From Batillaria attramentaria (lineage: Eukaryota > Mollusca > Gastropoda > Batillariidae), in NCBI GenBank assembly GCA_018292915.2, contig JACVVK020000474.1, positions 262,001 through 326,000 of the forward strand: a stretch of 64,000 bases of DNA. The letters run 5' to 3'. Made by a program: the position numbers and the translations under genes. Below the pieces are notes generated by a model. It was given only the letters and a program-made list of their open reading frames with translations. It searched no databases and had not been told where the DNA came from. Positions 52,336-62,940 of the stretch are shown here, piece after piece (the stretch's first letter is position 1; each line of letters opens with the position of its first letter).

Positions 52336-52500
52336 ATAAACTGGCGAAAATAATGGAAATATATGAGAGTGCAGAACACATGCGCCCAGGAGGCGCAAGA
52401 GCACTACTCACACAAACGTGTCTTTGGGGTGTTGATGTGTGTTAGGGGATGGGGTGGGGTATAGGGGGAGGGTTATATGCATTCAGGCGTGAGGTAGGTG

Positions 52501-52621
52501 CAGTTCTCATACCCAATACCCATGTAGCCCCTGGCGTGGTATAAACTCCCGTAAGCTACGTTTTGTTTTTTTGCCGTTTTTTTCATTTTTGTTTTGTTTT
52601 ATCCATTGGGTATGAGAACTG
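52501..52621. other. Hairpin module 1
   Basis: 17-bp perfect inverted arms cagttctcatacccaat (52501-52517) and its complement (52605-52621). They enclose gtagcccctggcgtgg, tcccgtaagctac and T-rich sequence. The inner gtagc/gctac can pair as well. Confidence 0.85.
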
Positions 52622-52630
52622 ATCATGTGT

Positions 52631-52754
52631 GTTTGCTCTCATGCCCGAGCCCTGTGTAGCCCCTGGCGCGGCCTAAAATCCCGTAAGCTACTTTTTGTTT
52701 TTTTCTCGTTCTTTTTTGTTTTTGTTTTTATTTTCATCGGGCATGAGAGCAAAC
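52631..52754. other. Hairpin module 2
   Basis: 18-bp perfect inverted arms gtttgctctcatgcccga (52631-52648) and its complement (52737-52754). They enclose the same core as module 1 (gtagcccctggcgcgg ... tcccgtaagctac ... T-rich). The arms differ from module 1 but remain perfectly paired. Confidence 0.85.
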
Positions 52755-53640
52755 CATGTGTGTGTGCACTTGGTGGGGGGGGGGGGTGTAGCATACATTT
52801 CAAGTTGTGGTGTAAATTGCAGACTGTTGGACTTGGGATAATGAGGGGAGGAGGTTTTCTACTGGTAAAATGATCCATAAAATCTTTTCTTTCTTTGGGA
52901 GGAGGGGGGTCTTTAGTGCATCGATATTAGATATTTTGCAACTGAGTAGAGTACAGTTATGACATCTCATGCTACCAAATGAGTGAAAAAGACTACCGGC
53001 CCCCCAAAAATCAAAAAAACATGCAATGATTGAGCAGCCATAATTTTGTATTACTTCCGGTTTTCCCCCCTTTTTGGTGTAGTCATGCAGTTTGCATATA
53101 TCTATATTCCCCTTCCACGTCATTTCCAAATCTGTGGTGTGGGCTATGAAAGCGGCAAAGGTCTACTTCATTAGACAGACTTTGGTGAAACTCAGGGAGC
53201 TAGGTCAGCATGGAGACACCTTGAGACTGAGAAGTGCAGGAGAAAGTGAAACAGTTGGACAGTCTCAAGGATATAACCATGGGCATGGGGTGGTCTTCAC
53301 CGCTGTTTATTCGGTGACAGGGATTGGATTTCCTTCCACTTCAGAATCGTCACCCACCACTGAAGTGTACAGAGCAAAATAAAACCTCGGTTATCCTGCA
53401 GCCACCTGATCAGGAAAAAGAGGAAACCGGACGGTGAAGCTTCTGGAGGTGACTGAGACAGAGACTGACCAAGAAGCCAAATAGGGAGCCACTGGAGATG
53501 CAGAAGGAAAACCTTTATTGGAACACAAGAGACATGCTGAGACGGCTGTTGAGAATTAAGCTGGTGGAAACAAGTGAAAGAATGAACAATCAAGAATGCA
53601 TGTGTATGTAATACGTGTGCACTGGTGTGTGTGTGTGTGT
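52755..53640. other. No gene supported
   Basis: A 96-codon plus-strand open frame (53092-53382) has no recognised domain and is overlapped by antisense frames. A G-run lies near 52779-52788. Confidence 0.35.
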
Positions 53641-54508
53641 GTGTCTGCTTTTGATAAAGCATTTAATTTATGAGACTGACAGAATACAACCTTTAGAATT
53701 ATTAACTTTTTTTTTTTTTAAGGTGACGCAGTGTAAAATACTAAAAGCAGTCCTATGTTGTTGGTTTTTTGTTGTTGTTTGTTTTTGTTAAAAGGCAGCA
53801 TCAGTGTGTCAAATAATACACGGACATTAGTGTGTATGTGTGTGTATGACTGAAGGGGTGCCACTTTTCCGGCTGTGGCCTGGGAAAATTCAGAACGTGC
53901 GAGTTCTGGCTTACCAACGTGCTTGCGTATGTGTGTGTCTGCTTTTGATAAAGCATTTATGAGACTGACAGAATACAACCTTTAGAATTATTAACTTTTT
54001 TTTTTTAAAGGTGACGCAGTGTAAAATACTAAAAACTGTTCTATGTTGTTTTTTGTTGTTGTTTGTTTTTGTTAAAAGGCAGCATCAGTGTGTCAAATAA
54101 TACACGGACATTAGTGTGTATGTGTGTGTATGACTGAAGGGGTGCCACTTTTCCGGCTGTGGCCTGGGAAAATTCAGAACGTGCGAGTTCTGGCTTACCA
54201 ACGTGCTTGCGTATGTGTGTGTCTGCTTTTGATAAAGCATTTAATTTATGAGACTGACAGAATACAACCTTTAGAATTATTAACTTTTTTTTTTTTTTTT
54301 TAAGGTGACGCAGTGTAAAATACTAAAAGCAGTCCTATGTTGTTGGTTTTTTGTTGTTGTTTGTTTTTGTTAAAAGGCAGCATCAGTGTGTCAAATAATA
54401 CACGGACATTAGTGTGTATGTGTGTGTATGACTGAAGGGGTGCCATTTTCCGGCTGTGGCCTGGGAAAATTCAGAACGTGCGAGTTCTGGCTTACCAACG
54501 TGCTTGCA
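53641..54508 (+). repeat. Three-copy direct tandem repeat, about 290 bp
   Basis: Copies start at gtctgcttttgataaagc (53643, 53937, 54221) and contain ggtgacgcagtgtaaaatac, caaataatacacggacatta and gtgcgagttctggcttacca. Differences are mostly in T-run length. Confidence 0.95.
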
Positions 54509-55125
54509 ATGTTTGTTCCGGTTTGGTTTGATTATCATCCGGCATGTTCCGTCTTTAGGGCTGCCACTCTTCCTGCGTTTTGAACCGGCTGTGAAGTGCT
54601 TTCCTGCTTTTCCTGCCTTTCCGGCCCAAAAATCGTGAGTCTGTGTGTATCACTGGACCATCGGCCTTCCCGGGTAAGATGCATTTTGCGCCTGATATTC
54701 TCATATTTGTTGGGGAAGTTCCCAATAGCACTGCGGTAAGGTGTCTTTGCGGGCCGAAGCCTGGCCGCTCCTCTGATTGGTCTAAATTCCCCCCCTGTGA
54801 CTGTGAATATATGCACGTGCACTTGTGTGCAAGTGAAGAACAAAATTTTTCCTTTTTTTGAATAAAAAAGAAGAAATTCACTGACTTCTTGGTTTGTTCT
54901 GTGCTCTTTTGCAGTAAATGAGATCATCACTTCAAAAACAATCTATCCAGCACTTCGGACACGGCTGATGTTCAACTTTCCAAAAGTTTTGACCATGATT
55001 ACTCATTCACAAAGAGAAAAATCTTCCACATTTGTTGATATCCGTGTGGTCTTAGATCTATACAGTTCAGAGCAATACAGCATGGCACTTCAGAAGTCTC
55101 GATTATACAGACCTTGGAACAACAC
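54509..55125. other. No gene supported
   Basis: Open frames of 108-131 codons on the minus strand (54535-54930) show no recognised domain and overlap each other. Confidence 0.35.
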
Positions 55126-55790
55126 ACCAAAACACACAAAGATGAGAAGTCTTAACCATGCTGATAATCTGCAAGATTATTTGTAGACCTAGGAGTAACT
55201 CGTATCGAACAAAAGAGTCCTGTTCATGCTGACACTGATAAAGGCCATTGGTAGACCTTGGAGCAACTTGTATCACACAAAAGTGAGAAGTCCTATCTAT
55301 GCTGACACCAGTTGACGACATGATCATTTGTAGACCTTGTAGGAACTCATAATAATAATAACAACAATAAGAATAATAATAATAAATTCTTATGTAGCGC
55401 ACACACACACACACACACACCCCCACAATGCTCGCACACACACAATGTATGCACACACACATATCACACAAAAGAGACTGAGAAGTCCTATCTATGCTGA
55501 CACCCATCAAGATCATTTGCAGACCCTAGAAAAACGGACTCGTATCACACCCGCAAATATGAGAAGTCATAATTATCTATGCCGGCTGACATCCATCAAG
55601 CTTCTATAGACCTTGCGGATGGAGGAACACAGATCACTAAAAAGAGAGAAGCCTTATTCATAACTGATGCCATTCATCTAGACTGACTGATTATTTCAGT
55701 GTAGACCTTGAAATAAAAATACATGTACATTGTATCACACGAAAGAGAGAACTTGAAGTCATATCTGGAATTCATCACAATTCTTGCTTG
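55126..55790. repeat. Diverged tandem repeat, about 90-100 bp units
   Basis: The words gagaagtcctatctatgctgacac, catttgtagacctt and ctcgtatcacacaaaa recur about six times with indels. A (AAT)n stretch and a short CA repeat lie at about 55350-55455. Confidence 0.7.
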
Positions 55791-56955
55791 TAAACTTTGA
55801 AATTGTTTAACTGATCTTGAGAAATCTACCCGGCACTGCATAAAATTTGATTGAGATCTATACACTCAGTGTTTGTTAGATGTCGCCGTCACCGGTCCAG
55901 TTCACCTGTCCGACTCAAACACTGCGCCAGCTGATACTGTATTAACGGCTAAAGTAAAGGTCATGGCCAGGGTTGCAAGGAACTGAAGCATCTTGTTGTT
56001 GTTGTTTGTTTTTTATATCTGAGATTTTTTTTTTTTTTTTCAGTTTTGTCATCTAGAATTTGCAATTGTCGGGGGGGTGGGGGGGTGGTATTTTATGCTT
56101 ATTTGTCTTTCGGAGTTTTTTTCGCCCTTTTTTCCATTTCGTCAAGGTGTGTGTGTGTGTGTGTGTGTTCATTTGTTTTCACATGCCCCAAAAGCGTCTT
56201 GAACAGACTGATTTGCCGGACTTGTATCAATTGATACACCACTAAGGCCTGCCTGAGAAAACTCAACTGGCAAATCTTGTTATAAAAAAAAAAGTTTCCT
56301 GTCTGCCTGAAGCAGTAGCCTGCATGACCTGGTCAGCATGTGTTTGGCACACGTGCTATCTCAAAGTTGATATTTTTGAACATCTGATACCACCGAAATA
56401 TTTTAAAGTGTAAACTCAGTGAGTCATGAAGTCTCCAGGTGGAAACCCCAGTACAGTGGCTGGACCAGCTGGCCATGGTTTTGTTTACATAGGCTGGACA
56501 GGAGGGACCAAAAGTGCCAGTAAGAAATAGGTCATTCTGCCCTTTTTCAGTATGCAGAATTGGTAGTGGCGCAATGGTCGTTGACCTATGACTTGTGGCT
56601 TGCCAGTTTTATTCAAGCACACTGGCTGTTTATCAGTGCGAGCTGAATCATCACTCAACTAACACCTCCTGAGGACAAATTTACACTGTGTATGCAGACA
56701 GTGTATAATTTTATATGTAATAGACCTAATACCCATAAACGTTTACTTTATACAATGACCAGTCCTTAGTAGTACCGGCTCCAGTCTGCAGTGATTCACT
56801 GATTTTCCACTGGCAATGACTGCCAGTCGAATGGTCCTGCTCATTTTTTTTTTTTTTTTTTTTTTGTAAAATAGGATTGAGTATTATGTATAATGATATA
56901 CGTTTATGGGTATAATGACATACAGACGGATGCGTTTATGTCAGATATCGTAGTT
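55791..56955. other. No gene seen
   Basis: T-run and G-run tracts (56025-56090, 56846-56866) and unique-looking DNA. Confidence 0.4.
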
Positions 56956-56957
56956 AT

Positions 56958-57159
56958 TATGTTGATACATTAACTACACACAGTATTATATTGATACATT
57001 AACTACACACAGTATTATATTGATACATTAACTACACACAGTATTATATTGATACATTAACTACACACTATTATACTGATACATTAACTCAGTACACACA
57101 GTATTATATTGATACATTAACTACACACAGTATTATATTGATACATTAACTACACACTA
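56958..57159. repeat. 29-bp minisatellite, left part
   Basis: Units tgatacattaactacacac plus agtattata recur about seven times. The same array resumes at 58167 after a transposon insertion. Confidence 0.9.
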
Positions 57160-58166
57160 CAGTAGTCCTCGTTTAACGTCACTACCGTTTAAGGTCACAA
57201 CTCGGATAAGATCAATCAGGTTGTTGGTCCCGGCCAAAAGCCTTCTTTGTACCATTTAGAATTCCTCGCTTAGCGTCACCTCGGATAAGGGAAAACCTCG
57301 GATTACGTCACCCCCGTTTTGGTTCCCAAATGAAAAAGACTACCGGTTAAGATGAAATCCATGTGATGAGAGTGGCTTCCCTTGGAAACACTGAACACCC
57401 GGATTTGCACTGCGAGGTGAAGACGAAACAGACGAATTTTTATTTCATTTTTATTCCATGAGATGATACCCAAAGACTGAAAATGGAAACTGGAAGGGGG
57501 GAGGGGCTTGTTTTTGATGAACTGACGATAAAGATAGTTTACCGCAGATGAGTATACTTACAAACTGAAGATTTCTTATTTCGTTCAGGGTCCTTTTAGA
57601 TCTAGAAATTGGTACAATCTTTGTGAAAGAGATAAGAGCTGCAATGCAGGGAGCAATGTGGTGATATGATGGTGGTGGTGATACTTATGTTGTTAGAGAG
57701 GGGGGGGGGGGGGGAGCGAGAGACCTGGTTAAATTCTAGGCTTAGTCGGAAGGCAAGTTGAAGTACTTTTGCAGTTTACGAAACATCAATGCAACCATCC
57801 CTCAACCATGTAACAGGGGCAAGATGTTTGGAGGGGGCTTGGCATCAGCGCCGGGGGGGGGGATCCACAGGGCTCGGAAAAAAAAGGGGAGGGGGGGTAT
57901 ATGCATTTGCGTTCGTTTCTGCTTACGTGCGCGCGCGCGCGCGCGCGCATGTGTGTGTGTGTGTGTGGAATTACATATTTTGGCGGAAAGTCTTTCGGTC
58001 TAAAATGTGAAAAAAAATGACAAAATCGCCAAATATTGAGCTCCTCGGATAAGATCAAGTTTTTTACTGGTAGTTGATCTTATCAGAGGACTGTTTAGGG
58101 TGCCCCTCGGATAAGATCAAGAATTTGTTTGGTCCCGTGGGGGGTCACCTTAAGCGAGGAGTACTG
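57160..58166. mobile_element. pogo/Tigger-like DNA transposon, non-autonomous, 1007 bp
   Basis: Left end cagtagtcctcgtttaacgt and right end (inverse complement) cagtactcctcgcttaaggt are imperfect inverted repeats. They are flanked by TA on both sides (57158-57159, 58167-58168), the target of Tc1/mariner/pogo elements. CAGTA-CCTCG-TTAA ends fit pogo/Tigger. Internal words cctcggataagatcaa recur, with an inverted copy near 58070. No transposase ORF is present. Confidence 0.82.
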
Positions 58167-58240
58167 TATTATACTGATACATTAACTCAGTACACACAGT
58201 ATTATATTGACTCGATATATTAACTACACACAGTTACTGG
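58167..58240. repeat. 29-bp minisatellite, right part
   Basis: Two to three further units (tgatacattaactcagtaca, tatattaactacacacag) continue the array interrupted by the transposon. Confidence 0.85.
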
Positions 58241-60744
58241 CCGGCGACACATACATTGGTCTATATGTATTAGCTGAGTGATAGTGTCAGTTTCAGCTCA
58301 CACGGCCCGATTAAAAGCCAAATAAAATTAAACCGGCTGACAAGTCTGACTTGGTCATAGGTCGAGCTGACCTTTGTACCGCAAAAACATTGTGCACACT
58401 GAATGACGGGGTTTGTTCTTGGCTATTGTAAAACTTCGGCTCTATGAGAGGACAGTGCAATCTAAACAGTTCGGTCTTCTGGTCAAGCCACTGGGACCTG
58501 GCGGTCCGGGCGGGAAATATAAACGAGCTGTCCGAGGCACGCGTTTAGCTGTCCGCCGTCCGGTGGGTTAAGCGAGTGCCTGCCACTGCGCCAGAGGTTA
58601 ATCCTAGCGGGATCGCATAGGCCTACTAGTAGAGCTTGTCCCGCCTTGCTGGGGTGAAATTACAGTATGTCAACAACAACAACAATAATAATAATGAATT
58701 GTACTTATAAAGCGCAAAATTCTCAAATGAAGTGAATCATCAGTCAATGCGTGTCTTGTCTAACAGTTACAGTATTTAGCGCGCAGTCAGCAGTCCTGCA
58801 TATTGCCGTATCCGCAGACACAGACACTATCACGGCAGTAGCCGGGCCTCGGCTGTGTGCATATAAAACATTGACTGAAAGCCCATCGAATCGTGAGATT
58901 TTTTTTGGGGTGCTCATCACTGTGTATACTGAGCACATGAAAATCTGAGATGGCTAGATCAACGGTCGCCGGTTCAGCCGGTTTTACTGAACTCAGTTGA
59001 ACGGCCCGGTGGTGACGCGGACGGCCGGACCGGACCGTCCACTGACCACTGCCGTTAATTAGGGGCCTGCGCACTACTGTTTTCTCAGTGTCACAGTAAT
59101 AAACGATTAGGATCAAAATTAATGTGTACAACGTTGTTCCGTAACTCGGCCACCCCTACCAAAAAAAAAAAAAAAAATCGATTTATCTGCAGAAAGCGTG
59201 CTACTATAGAAAGGAGTTGCTAGTTCGGCAGCTTTCGCCAATACACGATAGATGCCTGCTCTTTGTAAACTCCGTGCTTCTCGGAGACATTCAAGTCACG
59301 TGGTAAACACCTGCGGGTTTGATCCGAGCGTTCCACACGTGCAACCCGGCGACTTGAGCTAGCCAGTACTTAAGGCATTAGCCACGTGGCTGCCCACTGG
59401 CAGACGAACTGATGAGGACAAGACGACAACGAATTTGCAGTACTGACTTTCAGCCTCAGATTTTAAAACTGGACTCAGTTACGTACCTGGCTGCGGAAAA
59501 GCTGATAAAACGTTCTCCTTCTACTAGAACGTGCTGCAATTTTGAACAGGACATTTTCAGTGGAGCACTCTCTTGGCGACAGACCATACGACTGGCCTAA
59601 CACACCACGTCACGTCAGTGCTTGCTGGTGGGAAGTTTTGGACTGTGCATGCAGTAGCGAGGTGCGTTGTTTCAGAAAAGGTGCGTACTACAGTACCCGT
59701 CTTTACCCACACTTCTTTACTAATACTGAGAATTATCAACCAGTGGAACTGGCGTTGGGTTAATCAGTAACCCCATTCAAGTTCCAGTCTGGTGTGTGTT
59801 GCGTTTTGTTCCATCCGCGGGCCTTTGTGAATTAGCCGCATATCATTTTTGCGATCATGTTCGGTGTAACTCTACCTTGCTTGTATTTGTGTGTTGTGCT
59901 GTGTGAAATGTCTCGATCCTCCCGCTTTGTGGCTGTATGGGTGTCTTGCCGTGTGAGGGGAGCAGGTCTATGACTCATGTTCGTACAACACTCTCCGCTC
60001 AGTTTGTTTGCCAGCGTTACAGAGAACCATTCTGTTGGCTCAGGGCCATTGAGATGCTGTCACCGTGCAAGTGTCTGAGTGGTGTGTCGGTAGACACCAT
60101 GAAAATCGGCAAGCAGTAAAAACCACAAACGCTTATAAGAATCCTTGTCAAACCGTCGTCCTCTGTACGTATCATGTGACTGTAAATTGTCATTCTGTCA
60201 CCGACGCTTACATTTATTGTATTCATTTTTCACTTTGTCTCTCAGTGAAGGCGAATCATATGTGTGTGCCAGTGGGCGGACACTTTGTGCCAACAAGCGC
60301 CTGACGGAAACTACAGCAAACCTCTGCTGCGACGAAAAAGACCAACTTCACCGACAGAAGGCTGAGAGCTCGCGCACACGCACACGCACGCGCGCACACA
60401 CACACTGGGCAAGGGCAATACCTTTTGGTTGGGATGGTTACAATAGTAATCGGGATTGGGTCATTTTCTCAGGAGGTAAATTGTCTTGGCAGGCGGGATG
60501 GGGATGTTTTGTGTCCCCCCCCCCCCCCAGCCGCCTTTTAACTCTGTTGTGACCGGGGCGCCGTTTAAAACATTTGGGCAGCCGAGTGTGACTGCACGCT
60601 TGAAACAGTACCTATCTGTGACCAACGGAGCTCTGAGTGCGATAAACTGCAGGCTGTGAGAGCAGGCGAGAATTCATATTTCCCTACTCGGCCATTGACA
60701 GTGGTGTTAATGTTCAAAAGCAGCAAAGACTAATCGACGATTCG
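58241..60744. other. No gene supported
   Basis: It contains a CCGG/CAGT-rich patch (about 58960-59045), an A-run (59161-59178) and a C-run (60517-60529). Open frames are short and overlap on both strands. The segment ends at the breakpoint of the inverted exon block. Confidence 0.35.
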
Positions 60745-60906
60745 AGATGCATAGTACCAGACCATTTGTACAACTCCCCGGACTTTGTGACCTAAAGATG
60801 CAAGAAAACCCCAGTACTTGTGGCATACAAATGTACTGCCCTGTAAAAAGTGTTCTTTGTATACAGTCTTTAAAATGCCACTAATAATAACGATAATAAT
60901 GCGTAC

Positions 60907-60979
60907 TGCAGGTTGTCTATTTCGGCGGTTGCGTGGGCGGGCTTGTTTAGGAGGTGGTGGTGATGCCGGCGCTTTGGAC
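60907..60979 (-). CDS. Inverted D-like exon (KRRHHHHLLNKPAHATAEID)
   Basis: Acceptor ttcacttgcag, phase 1 entry. Either it ends at the donor gtacgc after 73 nt (phase 2) or it reads through to a TAA about 40 nt further on as a terminal exon. Confidence 0.35.
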
Positions 60980-61294
60980 CTGCAAGTGAATAGTCATAAT
61001 CAAAAGGTGCTCTACACATTCATTTAAACATTTCCTCTTTAACGATCTAAACTATTTTCAGAACACCCCTCATATTAGAAGGTCCTCTTATGTGCTGAAC
61101 GACAAAATAGACATGCTGGTTTGACTAAGGTCCAATGCACAATTATTATTCTTATTCTGAAACAGCCACTGGCCATTTGCACAGAATCACATGAGTTTTA
61201 GCGAATAGCCCAAGAAAGTGGACAGTGAGCAGGCACATGCAGGTTCTGTGAATTCCGAGTGTAAAATCGTGCACATGTTTAAAATAGATCTTAC

Positions 61295-61340
61295 CACTCA
61301 GCACTGGTGCTGCTGCTGTTGTTGCTGTTGCTGATGATCC
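61295..61340 (-). CDS. Inverted B-type exon, identical to 34104-34149
   Basis: 46 nt with the same sequence and splice sites as the plus-strand B exon 6, here in phase with the preceding D exon (0 to 1). Confidence 0.45.
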
Positions 61341-61693
61341 CTGTATGACAGAAATGGCACACGTGTGTATGTATGCATATATAAATAAAAATGAAAAAGA
61401 AAAACTAGGAATGAAAAGGAAGAAAAAAAAAACATGAATAAAAGTTAATAGTGTACTGTTTAGCGCTTCAGTCTATGGAATGGGAAACAGGTTAGAATCC
61501 CAGCCATTCACCCCGATGTTGCATAAGCAGAAAGACTAACTGAGAACTCAGATCATTTGTACAACTCTCAGGACTTTGCAACCTAAACATGTAGGAAAAG
61601 CTCAGATCTTGTATATTTTTTAAAAGCGTTTTTTATGCAGTCTGTAAAAATGCCACTAATAATGACAACAATAATAATGTAACATGTACATAC

Positions 61694-61782
61694 TGCTGCT
61701 TGTTGCTGGCAGTGGTGTTGTGGTGGAGGCGGTGGGGGTGCTGGGGGAGCTGTCCGCCGCCTCTTAATAGCAGTGGCTGGAC
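61694..61782 (-). CDS. Inverted D-type exon
   Basis: 89 nt, phases 1 to 0, acceptor ttcacttgcag, donor gca|gtatgt; encodes PATAIKRRRTAPPAPPPPPP QHHCQQQAA. It combines the PATA start of the 34466 exon with the body of the 33639 exon, and its exit phase fits the next B exon. Confidence 0.5.
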
Positions 61783-62098
61783 CTGCAAGTGAACAGTCAT
61801 AATCAAAAGGTGCTCTACAAATTCATTTAAACATTTCCTCTTTAATGATCTAAACTATTTTCAGAACACCCCTCATATTAGAAGTTCCTCTTATGTGCTG
61901 GACGACAAAATAGACATGCTGGTTTGACTAAGGTGCAATGCACAATTATTATTCTTATTCTGAAACAGCCACTGGCCATTTGCACAGAATCACATGAGTT
62001 TTAGCGAATAGCCCAAGAAAGTGGACAGTGAGCAGGCCCATTAGAGGTTCTTTGAATTCTGAGGGTAAAATCATGCAAATGTTTAAAATAGATCTTGC

Positions 62099-62132
62099 CA
62101 CTCAGCACAAGTGCTGCTGCTGTTGTTGATCC
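62099..62132 (-). CDS. Inverted B-type exon with GC donor
   Basis: 34 nt, phases 0 to 1, encodes GSTTAAALVLS. Its acceptor is catag and its donor has become g|gcaagatc, a possible GC-AG intron or an inactivating change. Confidence 0.35.
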
Positions 62133-62385
62133 CTATGACAGAAATGGTATGCACGTATGTAACTTAATATAAGTAATTTTGGTGTTAATGAATCTGGAGG
62201 ATAGTGTAGGAGAAACGCGCGATGCATGTCACCCCTGCCCTATTCAGTACAGGAATTATATAATTATAAATGGTGGGATGAAGATTACAGGGTTTCAAAG
62301 TGGTATTTGGGAAAAGTTCTTGTGTACTACCATTGTGAATAATTATGTAGTCTGGAAATAGCAATGTTATGCAAAGGATACGTAC

Positions 62386-62425
62386 ATTGTCTTGTGGCAC
62401 TCTGGGGCGTTTTGCGCTTGGTGCA
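62386..62425 (-). CDS. Inverted G-type exon
   Basis: 40 nt, phases 2 to 0, acceptor ctcttgcag, donor aat|gtacgt; encodes APSAKRPRVPQDN. The flanks match the exon at 30240, but the peptide has changed almost completely while staying open and basic. Confidence 0.45.
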
Positions 62426-62600
62426 CTGCAAGAGGTATTTAAACATTTCAGTTTTAAGCAATTTTGTCATTTCACTCGCACACACATGCACTCGCACTAA
62501 CACACACACGAACACACGTACTTTTTCCTTTTATTTCCAACACAGAAAACCAAACTTACTCTCGTTTCTTCTTTATCTGAATCTCCGTTTTGTTTCTTCT

Positions 62601-62940
62601 TTGTCTCCCGGCCCCATGGGCTGGCCTTCACGCGGCGGGGCTGATTTCGCTGAGCTTGCCAGCCCCTTTTGCTCTTTCTCTGCTCTTATTTCTGCCTCTA
62701 TCGGCCCGGCCATTCATCTGTCTCTTGCTCTCTTAAAATCTCCTCAGGGGGGAGGTCAGTAAGCGGGTGTCTGCTGGCCCTTGGTCCAGTGAGACATCTG
62801 AAGGGTCGTTTCTGAAGGCCGACTTGACTGGATTCTGGTGCTGGTGCTGCTGAACACCTGTCATGTTGAAGACCTTCACAACGCACCCCTCTCTGGTACG
62901 TTGTTTTCCCAAACCGCCTCACGGCGGGGAGATTCCGTGT
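62601..62940. other. No gene supported
   Basis: A pyrimidine-rich segment with words shared with the 578-bp repeat that follows (cattc...ctgtctctt...ctctttaaaa). Confidence 0.4.

Larger units (their letters stand above)
60745..62600 (-). other. Inverted partial copy of the micro-exon array
   Basis: On the minus strand from about 62600 to 60745 are copies of intron and exon segments otherwise found at 30030-34470: a degraded basic exon, a G-type exon, B, D, B, D. The intron stretch 61030-61780 is nearly identical to 33750-34460 inverted, and 61800-62090 repeats part of it again. Similarity to the plus-strand introns stops near 60745. The phases of the minus exons also chain correctly (2-0, 0-1, 1-0, 0-1, 1-). 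Confidence 0.8.

Noticed and set aside
53092..53382. 96-codon ORF as a gene
   Set aside because: No recognised domain, overlapped by comparable antisense frames and no splice signals of note.
54535..54930. Minus-strand ORFs of 131 and 108 codons
   Set aside because: Two overlapping frames with no family resemblance and no splice context; likely chance.
60145..60552. 135-codon plus-strand ORF
   Set aside because: It contains CA-repeat-encoded residues and a C-run, and no domain is recognisable.
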